This document shows, in pieces, positions 1 through 7,206 of a stretch of DNA of 17,616 nucleotides; position 1 is the first letter of the stretch, and each line of letters starts with the position of its first letter. Where the stretch lies: the NCBI GenBank assembly GCA_900547285.1, contig URGF01000032.1, forward strand, positions 1 to 17,616, written 5' to 3'. The notes under the pieces are model-generated. The model saw nothing but the letters and a program-made list of their open reading frames with translations. It had not been told where the DNA came from and searched no databases. The position numbers and the translations under genes were made by a program. The DNA comes from an uncultured Collinsella sp. Its GTDB lineage: Bacteria; Actinomycetota; Coriobacteriia; Coriobacteriales; Coriobacteriaceae.

Positions 1-98
1 CGGCAATACGCTTGAGGATCCTTAAAAGAAAGTCCAGTTTATCCTTCCCACTCCAGTAGGCCGCTTATTAGCCCGTCCAAGAATTGGGGCGCAGTTCA
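1..98 (+). mobile_element. Probable right end of an IS3-family (IS150-group-like) insertion sequence
   Basis: The segment ending at 98 reads GTCCAAGAATTGGGG then CGCAGTTCA on the plus strand, so on the minus strand the tip is TGAACTGCGCCCC followed by AATTCTTGGAC. From memory this is the style of IS150-group IS3-family tips, which begin TGA or TGT and carry a CCCCAA...TTGGAC block. The first bases (1-15) can be read as the last codons of a plus-strand frame, R-Q-Y-A-stop, which would suit the end of an OrfB transposase lying outside the window. The remaining 80 bp contain no frame. The transposase itself is not visible, so this is inferred only from end-sequence resemblance; it could instead be a degenerate remnant or coincidence. 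Confidence 0.42.
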
Positions 99-182
99 AG
101 TGCGCAGCGGGGGTTCTTTCATGTCCGAGGACGCGCTGGGAAGTTACCCCATGCGGACAGCGGACAACTATGTAGCCTTGGA

Positions 183-914
183 CTAGAACATGCCCAAGAA
201 ACCGTGCACAAACAGTGCAGCCAGAGCGGCACCGACAAACGGAGCGATGCCAGGAACGAGCAGGCCGTACTTCCAGTTGTTGTCAGCCTTGTTCTTGATC
301 GGCAGCACCTGATAGGCCATGCGAGGACCAAGGTCACGAGCCTGGTTCATGGCGAAGCCGGTGATACCGCCCATGCCCATGCCAACAGCCCAAACAATCA
401 GACCGACGCAGATAGCGAGCATCAAAACGTTCTCGCCGGCGCGGCTAGCGGCAGCAAGGATGGCGCTGATGAACACAAAGGTGCAGATAGCCTCGCAGAA
501 GAAGTTACGGGCATAGTTCGTACCCTCGGTGGTGGGGTTGGTCGAGAAGATGTTGCGCTGGGCAATGGGGTCGACGACGCCCTCGGAAGCCTTGAACTCA
601 TCGGCATACATAAGCCAAGCGATTACGGCGCCCACAAAGCCGCCGAGCATATCGGCAATCATGAAGGGGATGCAGCTGCTCCACGGCACCAGGCCTACGA
701 TGCACTGGGCAAGCACCATAGCCGGGTTCATGCACACGGCGCCGCCAAAGACAAACAGGCAGACCGAGATGCCAAAAGACCAAGTGGTGATGGCAAACAT
801 GTGGCCGGAGCCCTGATACTTGGTGCCCTTAAGCACGGTATCGCAGTGCACGCCCACGCCAAAGATGATCATGAGGGCCGTTGCGCCGAATTCGCAGAGG
901 AGTTTGGTAAGCAT
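183..914 (-). CDS. Aquaglyceroporin (MIP family), GlpF/LarD-like channel
   Basis: A 243-residue MIP-family channel, expected to conduct glycerol, water or undissociated lactic acid across the cytoplasmic membrane. The first half shows the N-terminal EFGATALMIIFGVGV helix and the first signature GAVCMNPAMVLAQ (NPA at 63-65). The second half shows GITGFAMNQARDLGPR, where the second signature is NQA at 190-192 instead of NPA; the following Arg193 and Asp194, typical of glycerol facilitators, are kept. Six hydrophobic helices and the family length fit a complete protein. The ATG at 914 follows a weak AAGG and opens directly on the conserved first helix. It lies 49 bp after larA on the same strand with no terminator between, so the two are probably one transcript. 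In L. plantarum a GlpF-type protein (LarD) in the lar operon moves lactic acid, which is the best functional guess here. The gene symbol is left blank because GlpF and LarD cannot be told apart by sequence reading. Confidence 0.9.
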   Translation of the reverse strand: MLTKLLCEFGATALMIIFGVGVHCDTVLKGTKYQGSGHMFAITTWSFGISVCLFVFGGAVCMNPAMVLAQCIVGLVPWSSCIPFMIADMLGGFVGAVIAWLMYADEFKASEGVVDPIAQRNIFSTNPTTEGTNYARNFFCEAICTFVFISAILAAASRAGENVLMLAICVGLIVWAVGMGMGGITGFAMNQARDLGPRMAYQVLPIKNKADNNWKYGLLVPGIAPFVGAALAALFVHGFLGMF

Positions 915-963
915 AAAACCTTATCTTTCTTGTCGGTTATAAACGATTCGTTTGGGCCGCGCG

Positions 964-2241
964 CTAGTGCTGAGCGACAACAACGCCCAGGCCATCGGGA
1001 ATGACGGCCACCTTGGCATCGGCACCCTTCATCTCAAAGGCGAGCTTGAGCGCCTCCTCGAGGGTGTTGACCGGCGTCATGTGCATATCCTTGATCATCT
1101 GGTGATCGCACAGGTCGGTGACCATGATCACGGGGTGATGCGCCAGGATGCGGGCAAAGATCTGGCTCGTCCACTGGTCGGGCAGGGTCTCGTCCTTGGG
1201 ACGGTCGATGCAGGCGCGCTCAAACTCTGCCGGATCGTTGTCGGCGATGTTGTGATAGAAGCCCTCGCCGCCGTGACCGTCGGCACAACCGGCGACGTCG
1301 ATGATCACACCGCCCTCGGGAAGCGTGGCCTCGGCAGAGCACATGCCCTTCACGGCCTGGTAGATGTTCTGGTCGAGCGGGTAGCCGCCGTTGGTGGTGA
1401 TGGCAATCTCGCACTCAACGGGCTCAACGCCGGCAAGGCTCTTCACGAACTCGCAGCCAGCCTCGTGCGCCTTGTGGATATCGCCGGCAAAGGAGCCGAT
1501 GACCTCGTGCTTGCCGTTGAGCACCACGTTAAGCACAAAGGCAAGGTGAGCCATCTCGGCAGCGGCAAACATGTCCTCGCTCACGTGGTTGTGGCACAGG
1601 TTGCCGGCACGCGAATGGGAATCGTTCACAAACTGACCGTTATGGTTGTACATGATGGTCTTATAGCTGGCAATGCCGGGCAGCACGGACTTGCGGCTGC
1701 CAGAGAAGCCAGCAAAGAAGTGCGGCTCAATAAAGCCCTCGGCAAGCAGCAGATCGCAATCGGCCGCAATCTTGTTGATGATGCACTCGCCGCCAGAAGG
1801 CAGGGTGCCGATCTTTTTCATCATGCTGTCGTCAGTCGCGACGTGCATAACGATTTCCTCGTTGGCAACGATCTCCTCGCCGTACTTGTTGACGAGCTCC
1901 TCGTGCGTCGACGGACGGTGCATACCCGTAGCAACCAGAATGCGCACGCGAGCCTCGGGCGCAGCGGAATGGATGTGATGCAGCAGAATAGGCATCGTCA
2001 CACGCGAGGGAACGGGACGCGTATGATCGGAGCTAATAATGACAATATCCTTCTTGCCAGCACAAAGCTCCTCGAGCGAAGGTGAGCCGTAAGGGTTGGC
2101 AAGCGACTCTTCTACCAGCTCTTCCTGCGATTTTGTAGTCTTAAACTCGTTTTGATGACCTTCCATCACACCCGCGAAGTTCTTATCCTCGAGCTCCAGA
2201 TGCAACGTTTTGTGGTCAAACGGCAGTTCACATTCAAACAA
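964..2241 (-). CDS. larA: Nickel-pincer-nucleotide lactate racemase LarA
   Basis: Interconverts D- and L-lactate in the cytoplasm using the covalently attached Ni-SCS pincer nucleotide. The frame is open from 2382, but I choose the TTG at 2241 (425 aa): it sits about 10 nt after an AAAGGAAGAGGG Shine-Dalgarno, and it gives the known LarA length. With this start the residues fall exactly at the published LarA numbers: Asp72 and Arg75 (SDHTRP), catalytic His108 (TGMH) and His174 (EPHFFAGF), Lys184 (GSRK, the cofactor attachment site), His200 (Ni ligand), and Tyr294, Gln295 and Lys298 (NIYQAVK). The active site is therefore complete. No larB, larC or larE cofactor genes are in the window and must lie elsewhere. 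It is followed after 49 bp by the aquaglyceroporin gene, as in lar-type operons. The wider LarA superfamily includes other 2-hydroxyacid racemases, so lactate is the likely but not proven substrate. Confidence 0.93.
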   Translation of the reverse strand: MFECELPFDHKTLHLELEDKNFAGVMEGHQNEFKTTKSQEELVEESLANPYGSPSLEELCAGKKDIVIISSDHTRPVPSRVTMPILLHHIHSAAPEARVRILVATGMHRPSTHEELVNKYGEEIVANEEIVMHVATDDSMMKKIGTLPSGGECIINKIAADCDLLLAEGFIEPHFFAGFSGSRKSVLPGIASYKTIMYNHNGQFVNDSHSRAGNLCHNHVSEDMFAAAEMAHLAFVLNVVLNGKHEVIGSFAGDIHKAHEAGCEFVKSLAGVEPVECEIAITTNGGYPLDQNIYQAVKGMCSAEATLPEGGVIIDVAGCADGHGGEGFYHNIADNDPAEFERACIDRPKDETLPDQWTSQIFARILAHHPVIMVTDLCDHQMIKDMHMTPVNTLEEALKLAFEMKGADAKVAVIPDGLGVVVAQH

Positions 2242-2250
2242 TGATGAGCG

Positions 2251-2262
2251 CCCTCTTCCTTT
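2251..2262 (-). promoter_or_regulatory. Ribosome binding site that decides the larA start
   Basis: On the minus strand this reads AAAGGAAGAGGG, a purine-rich Shine-Dalgarno candidate about 10 nt before the TTG at 2241. None of the upstream in-frame ATG codons (2382 and others) gives a family-like N-terminus, and the roughly 47 extra residues they would add resemble nothing in LarA. Confidence 0.6.
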
Positions 2263-2360
2263 CAACTGACACACTAGATAAACCGTTGGAAGGATACGCC
2301 GCTCACCGAAAAACACCACCGTCCACCGAGTCATTAACACAACGTTCATATTTGACCCAC

Positions 2361-2394
2361 AACAAAACAACCGCGATCCCAAACGGGACCGCGG
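2361..2394 (-). terminator. Intrinsic terminator between ppc and larA
   Basis: Plus-strand arms CCGCGATCCC (2371-2380) and GGGACCGCGG (2385-2394) form a 10-bp GC-rich stem with one G-U pair and a four-base loop. Read on the minus strand the stem is followed by the T-rich tract TTGTTTTGTT (2370-2361). This would end transcription coming from ppc, so larA probably has its own promoter in 2242-2360; I found no convincing -35/-10 pair there. Confidence 0.7.
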
Positions 2395-2467
2395 CCGCTA
2401 CAGTCGTAAATCGAGAAGCGCGCCTTTCTTCCCTTCAGCCCGTAATCCGCCGAAGACCGAGGACGAA

Positions 2468-2594
2468 GGGACCCGATGGGTTTCCCTCTGAATGCATTCC
2501 GCAGCACGAAGCCCCCTTATCCGCAGCTCCGAAGGAGCAGGATAAGGGGGCTTCAAGTGCGAGGACGCATTCAGAGGGAAACCCGACGGGTCCC
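2468..2594. repeat. 127-bp nested inverted repeat 3' of ppc
   Basis: Two concentric stems share one centre (2531). The outer arms 2468-2495 and 2567-2594 pair over 28 bp with two mismatches (GGGACCC, then GGGTTTCCCTCTGAATGC). The inner arms 2508-2522 and 2540-2554 pair perfectly over 15 bp (GAAGCCCCCTTATCC). An apical GCTCC/GGAGC mini-stem caps it. The element starts 24 nt after the ppc stop codon and has no T-run on either side, so it is not a standard intrinsic terminator; a true terminator lies further on at 2361-2394. It may be a REP-like element, an mRNA 3'-end stabiliser, or a folded small RNA. Confidence 0.85.
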
Positions 2595-2617
2595 GGTGAG
2601 AGCCACAGGGCTATCGA

Positions 2618-5443
2618 TTACCCCGTGTTCTGCAATCCTGCCGAGACGCCGGTCACAGTCGAAAGAATCAGGCTCATGTACTCGGCCTTCTTCTCCTCGG
2701 CCATCTCGTCCTGGTTCATACGCACCTCGCGAAGGGCGCGAACCTGGGCGATGGACAGGGCGTCGACATAGGGGTTACGCACGCGAACGGCGCAGCCGAG
2801 CACGCGGCGGCGCTGCAGCGGCCACTCGTCACCGACGATGGCAAGGACCCACTTACGCGTGAGCTGCATCTCGGTAAAGACCTTCTCGGACAGATCCTGG
2901 CGATCGCCCAGGTGCAGATACATCTTGGCGATGCGCTGGTCGGTCTTGGCGATCGACATCTCGATGTTGTCGATAAAGGTGCGGAAGAACGGCCACTCCT
3001 GGTAGGCAGCCTTAAGCTGGTCCAGATCGCCAAACTGCTCGCAGGCGGTACCCAGGCCGTACCAAGCGGCCAGATTGATGCGCGCCTGGCTCCAGCTGAA
3101 GATCCACGGAATGGTACGCAGGTCGTCGAGCGACTTGGCACCCAGGCCGCGCTTGGCAGGACGCGAGCCGATCGGCAGCAGACCGACCTCGGTCAGCGGC
3201 GTCACGGTCGAGAACCACGGCGTAAAGTCCTCGGTGTTCAGCAGGTCCAGATAGCGCTCGTGGCTTGCGGCGTTGAGCTTCTCGGCCATATCCCAGAACT
3301 TCTGCGTAGTCTCGGTGTTGGTCTTCTCGACACTCGGGGCCGACTGCAAAAGCGTTGCGGCGGCAACGGACTCAACATGGCGCTGAGCCAGCGTGCGGTT
3401 GCCGTAACGGGCAAAGATGACCTCGCCCTGCTCGGTGAGCTTAAAGAAGCAGTTGACCGAACCCTTGGGCTGAGCCAGCACGGCCTTATTGGCCGGGCCG
3501 CCGCCACGGCCCACGGCACCGCCGCGACCGTGCATGAGCACCAGGTCGATATCGTTCTTCTCTGCCCACTTGGCGATGCGCTCCTGCGCGGAGTGCAGCG
3601 CGAGCATGGCCGTGGTAGGACCGGCATCCTTGGAGGAGTCGGAGTAGCCCAGCATAACCTCCATGCGGCGGTTGGTCTGAGCAAGGCGCTTCTGCACCAC
3701 GGGCAGCGTGAGCATCTGGTCGAGCACGTCGACGCAGCCCTCGAGGTCCTCGAGCTGCTCGAACAGCGGGATCACATCGAGCTCGGGGACATCCTCCTCG
3801 TGTGCAAAGGACAGGTGGGCGAGCTCAAAGACGTCGGCCACATGCTGGGCGCTCTTGGTAAACGAGATGATGTAGCGGTGCGCCATCTTCTTGCCGTAGC
3901 GCTTTTGGATGGAGCCGATAGCACGGAAGGTATCGATGACTTCGCGCGTCATGGGCTGCAGGTCGCCATGGATACCGTTCTCGTGGATATCCTTGAGGGC
4001 GCGGGCATGCACCACGGAGTGCTGACGGAACTCCATCTCGACCATATGGAAGCCGAAGGACTCGACTTGCCAGATGATGGTCTGGACCGGGCCGTAGGCG
4101 GCACGGACGGCACCGCAGGCGGCCAGCGAACGCTGGACGACGCGCAGGTCATCCAGGAACTCGTCGGCGCTGTGGTACATGGTGTCGGTGATACGGCGCA
4201 CGGTGGCGTTCAGACGGTCGGCCATGACGAGCATGACGGCGCGATGCGGCTCGTGCTCGGAGATCAGCTCGGCGCGGGCCGTGTACCGAGGGCTCATCTC
4301 GACCTGATGGTTCCACAGGTTAATGAGCTCGGCCGACGGCTTGCTGTAGGTGGCCTCGAGCGTGAGGTTGCGGCCGATGTGGCGGCACTTGTCCTCGAGC
4401 TTGAGCACCATGTGCGTAAAGTACTTGGCGGCGACCTCACGGCTCACCTTGGCGGTGACGTTGGGGTTACCGTCGCGGTCGGAACCGATCCAGCTGCCGG
4501 GATGGAAGAACGCCGGGCACAGCGGCGGCACAGTACCGGCCTTGTCGCCCAGCACCCAATCGTCAAAACGACGATAGATAACGGGGATAACGTCGAACAG
4601 CGTGTTATCGAAGATGTCGATGATGGTATCGGCTTCCTCGACCGGCGTGGGCTTCTTGAGCGCGATGGGGCTCGTACGCACCAGGGCGTCGATCTCCTGC
4701 AGCATATGGCGCTCGTTCTCCACCAGGTCGGAGCCGCCCAGACGCGGACGCTCCTCCAGCAGGTTGGAGATACGGCGGATCTTGCCCTCGACGGCCTTAC
4801 GACGGGCCTCGGTGGGATGTGCGGTAAAGACAGGGTGGAACTCGAGCTTGTCGAGCAGCTCGTTGGCACCCTCGACACCCAGCTCATTCACCAGCTGGTG
4901 ATAGGCAACGGTAAGCTCGTTGGCAGGATCGACCTCGGTATCGGTCGACGCACCGGCCTCGCGCTCGCGCAGCTGCGCCACACGGTAGTTCTCCTCCGAC
5001 AGGTTTGCCAGATGGAAAAAGCTCGTAAAGGCGCGGACAATGACCTGCTGCTTATCGAGCGGCAGGCTGTCGATCAAATCGACGACCTCACGAAATGCCA
5101 CGGCAGTGGGCTCGTCGGCGGTGGGCACGCCCTGCTCGTCGACGGCTTCGTCAGCAGCGCAGGTCCCGGGGTTGCCGGCATTGACCACAATCTCGGCTGT
5201 CAAAATCTTGTCGAACAGGTCCGCGATCTCGGGATCATACTCGCTAAGCACACGGCGCTCCAGGCGCAAGAACAGCGCCAGATTGTCGCGCAGCTCCTCG
5301 GGGATCTCGATCTCGGCGAGACGCTCCCTGGACTCGGCATTCGAGCCGATTCGGTTAACGAGGCGGTTGACCACGGCAGCGACGCGCGCCGCGGCTTCGG
5401 GTACAGACTGGTTGCTTAGGTTCTCAGCCACGTTTCCTCCCAT
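2618..5443 (-). CDS. ppc: Phosphoenolpyruvate carboxylase
   Basis: Carboxylates phosphoenolpyruvate with bicarbonate to oxaloacetate, refilling C4 acids for amino acid synthesis and reductive (succinate-forming) metabolism. The 941-residue length fits bacterial PEPC. Signatures in order are VFTAHPTEARRK (catalytic His209), GSDRDGNPNVTA (320-331), MLGYSDSSKDAG (597-608), the PEP/bicarbonate loop HGRGGAVGRGGGP (638-650) and SRPAKRGLGAKS. The protein ends QNTG, matching the conserved C-terminal glycine that enters the active site. The start is ambiguous: the ATG at 5443 lies just after AGAAGGAGGA, and a GTG at 5431 follows GGGAGGAAAC; both have short spacing and differ by only four residues. It lies 245 bp after hisS and has its own promoter (5476-5503). 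No allosteric or phosphorylation extension is seen. Identification is secure. Confidence 0.97.
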   Translation of the reverse strand: MGGNVAENLSNQSVPEAAARVAAVVNRLVNRIGSNAESRERLAEIEIPEELRDNLALFLRLERRVLSEYDPEIADLFDKILTAEIVVNAGNPGTCAADEAVDEQGVPTADEPTAVAFREVVDLIDSLPLDKQQVIVRAFTSFFHLANLSEENYRVAQLREREAGASTDTEVDPANELTVAYHQLVNELGVEGANELLDKLEFHPVFTAHPTEARRKAVEGKIRRISNLLEERPRLGGSDLVENERHMLQEIDALVRTSPIALKKPTPVEEADTIIDIFDNTLFDVIPVIYRRFDDWVLGDKAGTVPPLCPAFFHPGSWIGSDRDGNPNVTAKVSREVAAKYFTHMVLKLEDKCRHIGRNLTLEATYSKPSAELINLWNHQVEMSPRYTARAELISEHEPHRAVMLVMADRLNATVRRITDTMYHSADEFLDDLRVVQRSLAACGAVRAAYGPVQTIIWQVESFGFHMVEMEFRQHSVVHARALKDIHENGIHGDLQPMTREVIDTFRAIGSIQKRYGKKMAHRYIISFTKSAQHVADVFELAHLSFAHEEDVPELDVIPLFEQLEDLEGCVDVLDQMLTLPVVQKRLAQTNRRMEVMLGYSDSSKDAGPTTAMLALHSAQERIAKWAEKNDIDLVLMHGRGGAVGRGGGPANKAVLAQPKGSVNCFFKLTEQGEVIFARYGNRTLAQRHVESVAAATLLQSAPSVEKTNTETTQKFWDMAEKLNAASHERYLDLLNTEDFTPWFSTVTPLTEVGLLPIGSRPAKRGLGAKSLDDLRTIPWIFSWSQARINLAAWYGLGTACEQFGDLDQLKAAYQEWPFFRTFIDNIEMSIAKTDQRIAKMYLHLGDRQDLSEKVFTEMQLTRKWVLAIVGDEWPLQRRRVLGCAVRVRNPYVDALSIAQVRALREVRMNQDEMAEEKKAEYMSLILSTVTGVSAGLQNTG

Positions 5444-5475
5444 TCCTCCTTCTATGCACGTAACATGCGGTATTC

Positions 5476-5503
5476 ATTATAGGCGCTTGAGAAATACTTT
5501 CGA
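5476..5503 (-). promoter_or_regulatory. Probable ppc promoter
   Basis: On the minus strand there is a perfect TATAAT (plus 5476-5481). A TCGAAA hexamer (plus 5498-5503, four of six matches to TTGACA) lies 16 bp upstream. The -10 is 32 nt before the ppc ATG, leaving a leader of about 25 nt. The -35 overlaps one of three copies of a GAAATAC-type half-site that may be a regulator binding site. Confidence 0.6.
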
Positions 5504-5577
5504 CACTGATTGCGCTTTACCACACAAAAGTATTTTCTGCATTGCAAAGGTTTTTGCCCTAAATGGTCGTATTTCTC
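5490..5577. repeat. Three copies of a GAAATAC half-site upstream of ppc
   Basis: Copies on the plus strand are AGAAATACTTT (5490-5500), the inverted AAAGTATTTTCT (5527-5538) and the inverted GTATTTCTC (5569-5577). The first two form an inverted repeat with 26 nt between arms. The third lies a further 30 nt upstream with respect to ppc. The proximal copy overlaps the -35 hexamer. The spacing of roughly 38-40 nt between centres, close to four helical turns, suggests binding of a looping or cooperative regulator, but no regulator gene is nearby. Confidence 0.4.
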
Positions 5578-5595
5578 GGTGGGCGGCATACGTAA

Positions 5596-5631
5596 ACGGG
5601 GGCATTCCGCATAAAAGCGAAACACCCCCGT
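5596..5631 (-). terminator. Hairpin 3' of hisS, probable terminator
   Basis: The arms ACGGGGG (5596-5602) and CCCCCGT (5625-5631) form a strong 7-bp stem that continues through a partly mismatched section to a second CGC/GCG stem. On the minus strand only a short TTTACG follows, so termination would be weak or Rho-assisted. The hairpin starts 58 nt after the hisS stop and lies upstream of the ppc promoter, the right place for the end of the hisS transcript. Confidence 0.5.
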
Positions 5632-5688
5632 AACAATCGCTCTCCATGAGCAGGGCACGTTAGCAGGCCCGAAGCTCAAAAAGATGCG

Positions 5689-7002
5689 CTACAGGCGCTC
5701 GCGAACCGCCTCGACGACGTTGGCCAGATCGGCAAGGACCTCTTCGTGGCTCTCCATGTCGCGCACCTTGACCTTGCCGGCGGCAAGTTCGTCGCCACCC
5801 AGGACCAAGATGAGCTTGGCGCCTACCTTATCGGCCTGCTTAAACTGGGCCTTGAGCGAACGGCCCTGATAGTCGGCCTCGGTCACGATGCCTGCGGCGC
5901 GAAGCTCCTGCGTAATGGCAAAGACGTTCTGGCGCAGCTCCTTGCCGGCGTTGGCGACGTAGACGCACGGGGCCTCATCGGCACCCAAATCGCTGCCAAA
6001 GGCCTGCAGGGCCAGCAGGGCGCGCTCAAAACCGACAGCGAAGCCGACGCCTGCCGTGGGCTTGCCGCCCTCGAGCTCGACCAGGCCATCGTAGCGGCCA
6101 CCGCCGCCGATGGAGCCGACGCCGGCGCCAGGGGCCTCGACCTCAAAGACAGTACGGGTGTAGTAGTCCAGGCCGCGCACCAAGGTGGGATCCTCGACAT
6201 ACTCGATACCGGCGGCATCCAGATAGCGCTTGACCTGCTCGTAGTGCTCGCGGCACTCGTCGCACAGGTTGTCACCCATCAGCGGCGCGTCGGCCATGAT
6301 CTCGCGGCAATGGTCGTTCTTGCAGTCGAAGGCACGCAGCGGGTTGAGCTCGGCGCGCTCGCGGCACTCGTCGCACATCTCGTCTGCGTGATCGAGGATG
6401 AACTGCTTGACCTGCTCGCGGTAAGCCGGACGGCACTGGGCGTCACCCATCGAGTTGATGAGCAGACGAAGCTTGGAAAGATCGAAGCCCAGGCGCTTGT
6501 AGAACTCCATGAGCATGATGATGCACTCGGCGTCTGCCGCCGGATCGGGAGCGCCGAGCCACTCGATGCCCACCTGGTGGAACTGGCGCAGGCGGCCCTT
6601 CTGGGGACGCTCGCCGCGGAACATGGCCTCGGCGTAGTACGCCTTAAACGGCGTGGAGCCCTGGGGCACCAGGTTGTTCTCGACGACGGCGCGCACCACG
6701 CCGGCCGTGCCCTCGGGGCGAAGTGCCAGGCGCTGCTTGGGCTTGAGCTTGGTATCGGTGCCCTCGGTAAAGACGCGCTCCAGGTTGGCGCCGCTAAACA
6801 CGCGGAACATCTCCTTGCGCACGACGTCGGTCGACTGGCCGATGCCGTGGACAAAGACGTCCACCTGCTCGATCGCGGGTGTCTCGATAGGTTTAAAACC
6901 AAACGGCTCGAACACGCCGGCAGCGATCTGCTGCATCTTTTGCCAGGCGCGCATCTCGGCGCCGATAAGGTCGCGGGTTCCCTCCGCCTTCTGTGCCTGC
7001 AT
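5689..7002 (-). CDS. hisS: Histidyl-tRNA synthetase
   Basis: Class II aminoacyl-tRNA synthetase that charges tRNA-His in the cytoplasm. Visible parts: LRPEGTA (94-100), motif 2 MFRGERPQKGRLRQFHQ (127-143), the histidine-binding LVRGLDYYTRT (274-284), GGGGRYDGL (299-307), motif 3 GVGFAVGFERALL (318-330), and a C-terminal anticodon-binding domain. The insertion between motif 2 and the His-specific motif has six cysteines (C210, C213, C227, C232, C247, C250) arranged CDEC / CKNDHC / CDEC, a possible zinc-binding knob seen in some bacterial HisRS. I start at ATG 7002 (437 aa) because AAAGGTG lies 7 nt before it; the TTG at 7008 would place the same site too close. The common downstream partner aspS is absent; ppc follows instead. 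It is transcribed from its own promoter, with TATAAT at 7045-7050. Confidence 0.97.
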   Translation of the reverse strand: MQAQKAEGTRDLIGAEMRAWQKMQQIAAGVFEPFGFKPIETPAIEQVDVFVHGIGQSTDVVRKEMFRVFSGANLERVFTEGTDTKLKPKQRLALRPEGTAGVVRAVVENNLVPQGSTPFKAYYAEAMFRGERPQKGRLRQFHQVGIEWLGAPDPAADAECIIMLMEFYKRLGFDLSKLRLLINSMGDAQCRPAYREQVKQFILDHADEMCDECRERAELNPLRAFDCKNDHCREIMADAPLMGDNLCDECREHYEQVKRYLDAAGIEYVEDPTLVRGLDYYTRTVFEVEAPGAGVGSIGGGGRYDGLVELEGGKPTAGVGFAVGFERALLALQAFGSDLGADEAPCVYVANAGKELRQNVFAITQELRAAGIVTEADYQGRSLKAQFKQADKVGAKLILVLGGDELAAGKVKVRDMESHEEVLADLANVVEAVRERL

Positions 7003-7044
7003 GGGCAAACACCTTTCTTTTGTATCGCGTCATAGGTAGTGGTC

Positions 7045-7050
7045 ATTATA
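7045..7050 (-). promoter_or_regulatory. Candidate -10 element for hisS
   Basis: A perfect TATAAT on the minus strand lies 42 nt before the hisS ATG and just after the upstream terminator's T-tract. At 17 bp upstream the sequence is GC-rich with no recognisable -35, so the match rests on the -10 and its position only. Confidence 0.45.
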
Positions 7051-7052
7051 CG

Positions 7053-7128
7053 GCACAAAAACAAAACGCGGTGGCGCGTCTGACCGAACGAGGGTATGGG
7101 GACTCGTTCGGCCAGATGCGCCGCCGCG
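7053..7128 (-). terminator. Large intrinsic terminator upstream of hisS
   Basis: Arms 7067-7092 and 7103-7128 pair over 26 bp with three mismatches (CGCGGTGGCGCGTCTG continuing to ACCGAACGAG), with a 10-nt loop. Read on the minus strand the stem is followed immediately by TTTTGTTTTTGTG (7066-7054). This should stop read-through from the MFS gene before the hisS promoter. The stem is much longer than a typical terminator stem. Confidence 0.8.
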
Positions 7129-7145
7129 GTGTGCAATCTGCAATC

Positions 7146-7185
7146 CTTCCGCCTCTTCGGATCACAAAATCCGTTGGACGGAAAG
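7146..7185. repeat. Imperfect hairpin between the MFS gene and hisS
   Basis: An inner stem CGGAT/ATCCG (7058-centred copies at 7158-7162 and 7169-7173) and an outer stem CTTCCG/CGGAAAG (7146-7151 and 7179-7185) share one centre, separated by an internal loop. No T-run follows. It lies between two larger palindromes (7067-7128 and 7207-7270). Confidence 0.5.
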
Positions 7186-7206
7186 ACTTCGGGTCATCTC
7201 TTGAGC

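Noticed and set aside
99..182. Possible terminator after the aquaporin gene
   Set aside because: Only a 6-bp TGTCCG/CGGACA pairing with a long loop and no T-run; not enough to call.
952..2085. 377-codon plus-strand frame opposite larA
   Set aside because: Antisense shadow; larA shows a complete active site on the other strand.
2241..2771. Plus-strand frames across the ppc-larA gap
   Set aside because: They run through the nested palindrome and into antisense ppc, and the peptide is not protein-like.
2912..5419. 835-codon open frame on the plus strand opposite ppc
   Set aside because: It mirrors the ppc gene; its composition (His, Gly, Leu, Asp runs) is what a GC-rich gene gives when read in antisense, with no motif of its own.
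5746..7035. 429-codon plus-strand frame opposite hisS
   Set aside because: Antisense shadow of hisS, with no recognisable domain or ribosome binding site.
7003..7066. T-box riboswitch or histidine-responsive leader for hisS
   Set aside because: The leader from the candidate -10 to the ATG is only about 40 nt, too short for a T-box, and no specifier loop or antiterminator sequence is visible.
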